A DNA stretch of 64,000 nucleotides from the NCBI GenBank assembly GCA_030620095.1, contig JAUTXW010004702.1:1156024-1220023 (forward strand), given 5' to 3'. The translations under genes and the position numbers were made by a program. How positions within the stretch are numbered: position 1 is the stretch's first letter; each line of letters begins with the position of its first letter. A model generated the notes under the pieces. It was not told the origin of the DNA. It saw only the letters and a program-made list of their open reading frames with translations, and did not search any database. The stretch is from Kuschelorhynchus macadamiae (taxonomy: Eukaryota > Arthropoda > Insecta > Coleoptera > Curculionidae). Positions 62,933 to 64,000 of the stretch are shown one piece after another.

Positions 62933-63003
62933 CTGAAGATGCCTCGTACAATCGAAGGCGAAACATAGGATAGTAATGCTAATTTGACACCGTGTAATCC
63001 CAA
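62933..63003 (+). repeat. Inverted Penelope pLTR piece with hammerhead-like motif
   Basis: On the plus strand CTGAAGA (62933-62939) is followed by TGCCTCGTACAATCGAAGGC, in which GCCTCG can pair with CGAAGGC (one bulged A), then GAAAC (62960-62964). The downstream AATTTGACACCGTGTAATCC matches the pLTR at 18505-18527. It lies in opposite orientation to the coding remnant at 62749-62930. Confidence 0.6.
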
Positions 63004-63010
63004 GAACCCT

Positions 63011-64000
63011 TTCTTATGTATCTAATCACTGATATATGAGAAAAATCTCCGTTTCTTCAATAGCGGTTAGCGAATTTAAATATTCTTGACATGAGATAAT
63101 TCAATAAGCTAATTGTGTTTGAAATAGGTACATTAAATTGATTGAAATATCTCAAGCTCCTCTGCGAATCAGCAAAAGGAATCAAAGCCAGCTATTCCGG
63201 CTCTCAACCTTTGTATTAACAATTTTATACGGGTGAGGATTTTAAAGTGTTACAATCGGTTTGTGAAAAAGCTCTCATCATTTTAAAATGCCGGTGTCAC
63301 ATTATAATGTAGGTTGAGTTTTTCACTAATTTTGGACTAAAAGCTAGAAGATGAACGAAAAACCAATAAAGATATGTCCACTGGAGTTTTGGGTGTAGTT
63401 GCTATAAATCCAAACCTTTGTTTCAGACAGGCTGTATGGTATTACACTCACAAAATTTTCGTCCACATCATATTTCTCTGTATCGAGAATTCTGCGAACA
63501 GGATTTTCAAAATCGTATAACATTTTGTGACTGGTGAATTGACACAGTTGCATGCGCTGTTAGGCATCTAAAAATCAAATTTTCACCAGAACTGTTCCTT
63601 AGGCAATTAATACACTGGCCGACAAAAAAAATTTTGGTTGTAACACAAATCAGAATAGCATAATCTAATAAATTGGACCTATCCAAATACGAAAATAACA
63701 AATACAAAGTTGTAACACGTAGGGTTTTCTTGTTGTAAAACCATATCGAATGTTACGATACTTAATATTTATTGAAAAAATGATTTCAGAAAATTCTTAA
63801 CCCTGTTTGTTGACTATGCTTACATTTTTCTCCTATTAAACATACCATACATCTAAGAGAAAAGCAAACAAGAAAAATATTAACTTAAAACACTAATTAA
63901 ACTTTATTTTTTCCGTTTATGAGGTGTCCTATCTTCTCTCTTCAAAAACCAACAGTAGTCACCCATCATGGCTGAATCCCATCGTCCTTGGTACGTACTA
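63011..64000. other. Unassigned right end
   Basis: Minus-strand frames at 63344-63553 and 63507-63707 have no recognisable motif. No repeat or RNA gene could be supported. Confidence 0.4.

Noticed and set aside
62749..63003. A single 84-codon protein
   Set aside because: Only the C-terminal ~60 residues match Penelope; the first part is an inverted terminal repeat read through by chance.

Overview
The window looks like repeat-rich, AT-rich nuclear DNA from an insect, possibly a beetle. That is inferred from the mix of mobile elements (mariner/Tc1, Transib, Penelope-like, hAT, Jockey/CR1-like LINEs), long (TA)n arrays, spliceosomal signals and one short TTAGG run; the species cannot be told. 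No intact host gene, tRNA or rRNA gene could be supported. Nearly every recognisable coding stretch is a decayed transposase or reverse transcriptase.

Layout. 1-2069: left arm of a long inverted repeat whose other arm is at 60194-61900. 2431-4175: broken, intron-containing Tc1/mariner-like gene. 4430-9100: LINE reverse transcriptase fragments, an APE-type LINE on the minus strand and mariner scraps. 9422-12234: non-autonomous hAT element with a perfect 8-bp target duplication, carrying a complete long-TIR mariner-like element (10170-12208). 13193-15103: Transib transposase (RAG1-core relative) retaining all three catalytic acidic residues. 15165-19505: MITEs, diverged tandem repeats and a Penelope-like element (PLE). 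19768-24070: LINEs, one nearly full length. 25470-29303: GATCCGG-rich blocks and a Charlie-type hAT. 31893-33730: a tandem duplication and a truncated LINE.

34724-47942 is an array of four tandem units of about 1.5-1.6 kb, loaded with insertions: a 1.7-kb foldback element, two mariners at the same site in successive units, and a 3.1-kb Transib copy. The Transib has a CGATG duplication, CACAGTG/TACAGTG termini, and nonamer-like motifs spaced 13 and 23 bp from them, resembling the 12/23 arrangement of V(D)J recombination signals.

48631-55553 holds five long (TA)n arrays separated by element ends: a third mariner-like element, an inverted pair of GIY-YIG Penelope copies, and two copies of a sequence with a hammerhead-ribozyme-like core. 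56630-60193 is another Penelope-like element, split by a ZMYM/TTF-type hAT (56897-59512), with a hammerhead-like motif in its terminal repeat. A rearranged PLE remnant lies at 62749-63003.

The genes do not form a pathway. The window records layered transposition: insertions inside insertions, duplications that carry insertions along, and repeated association of element ends with TA arrays. The most interesting items are the RSS-like ends of the second Transib, the hammerhead-like motifs and (TA)n association of the Penelope elements, and the dated insertion history of the tandem array.
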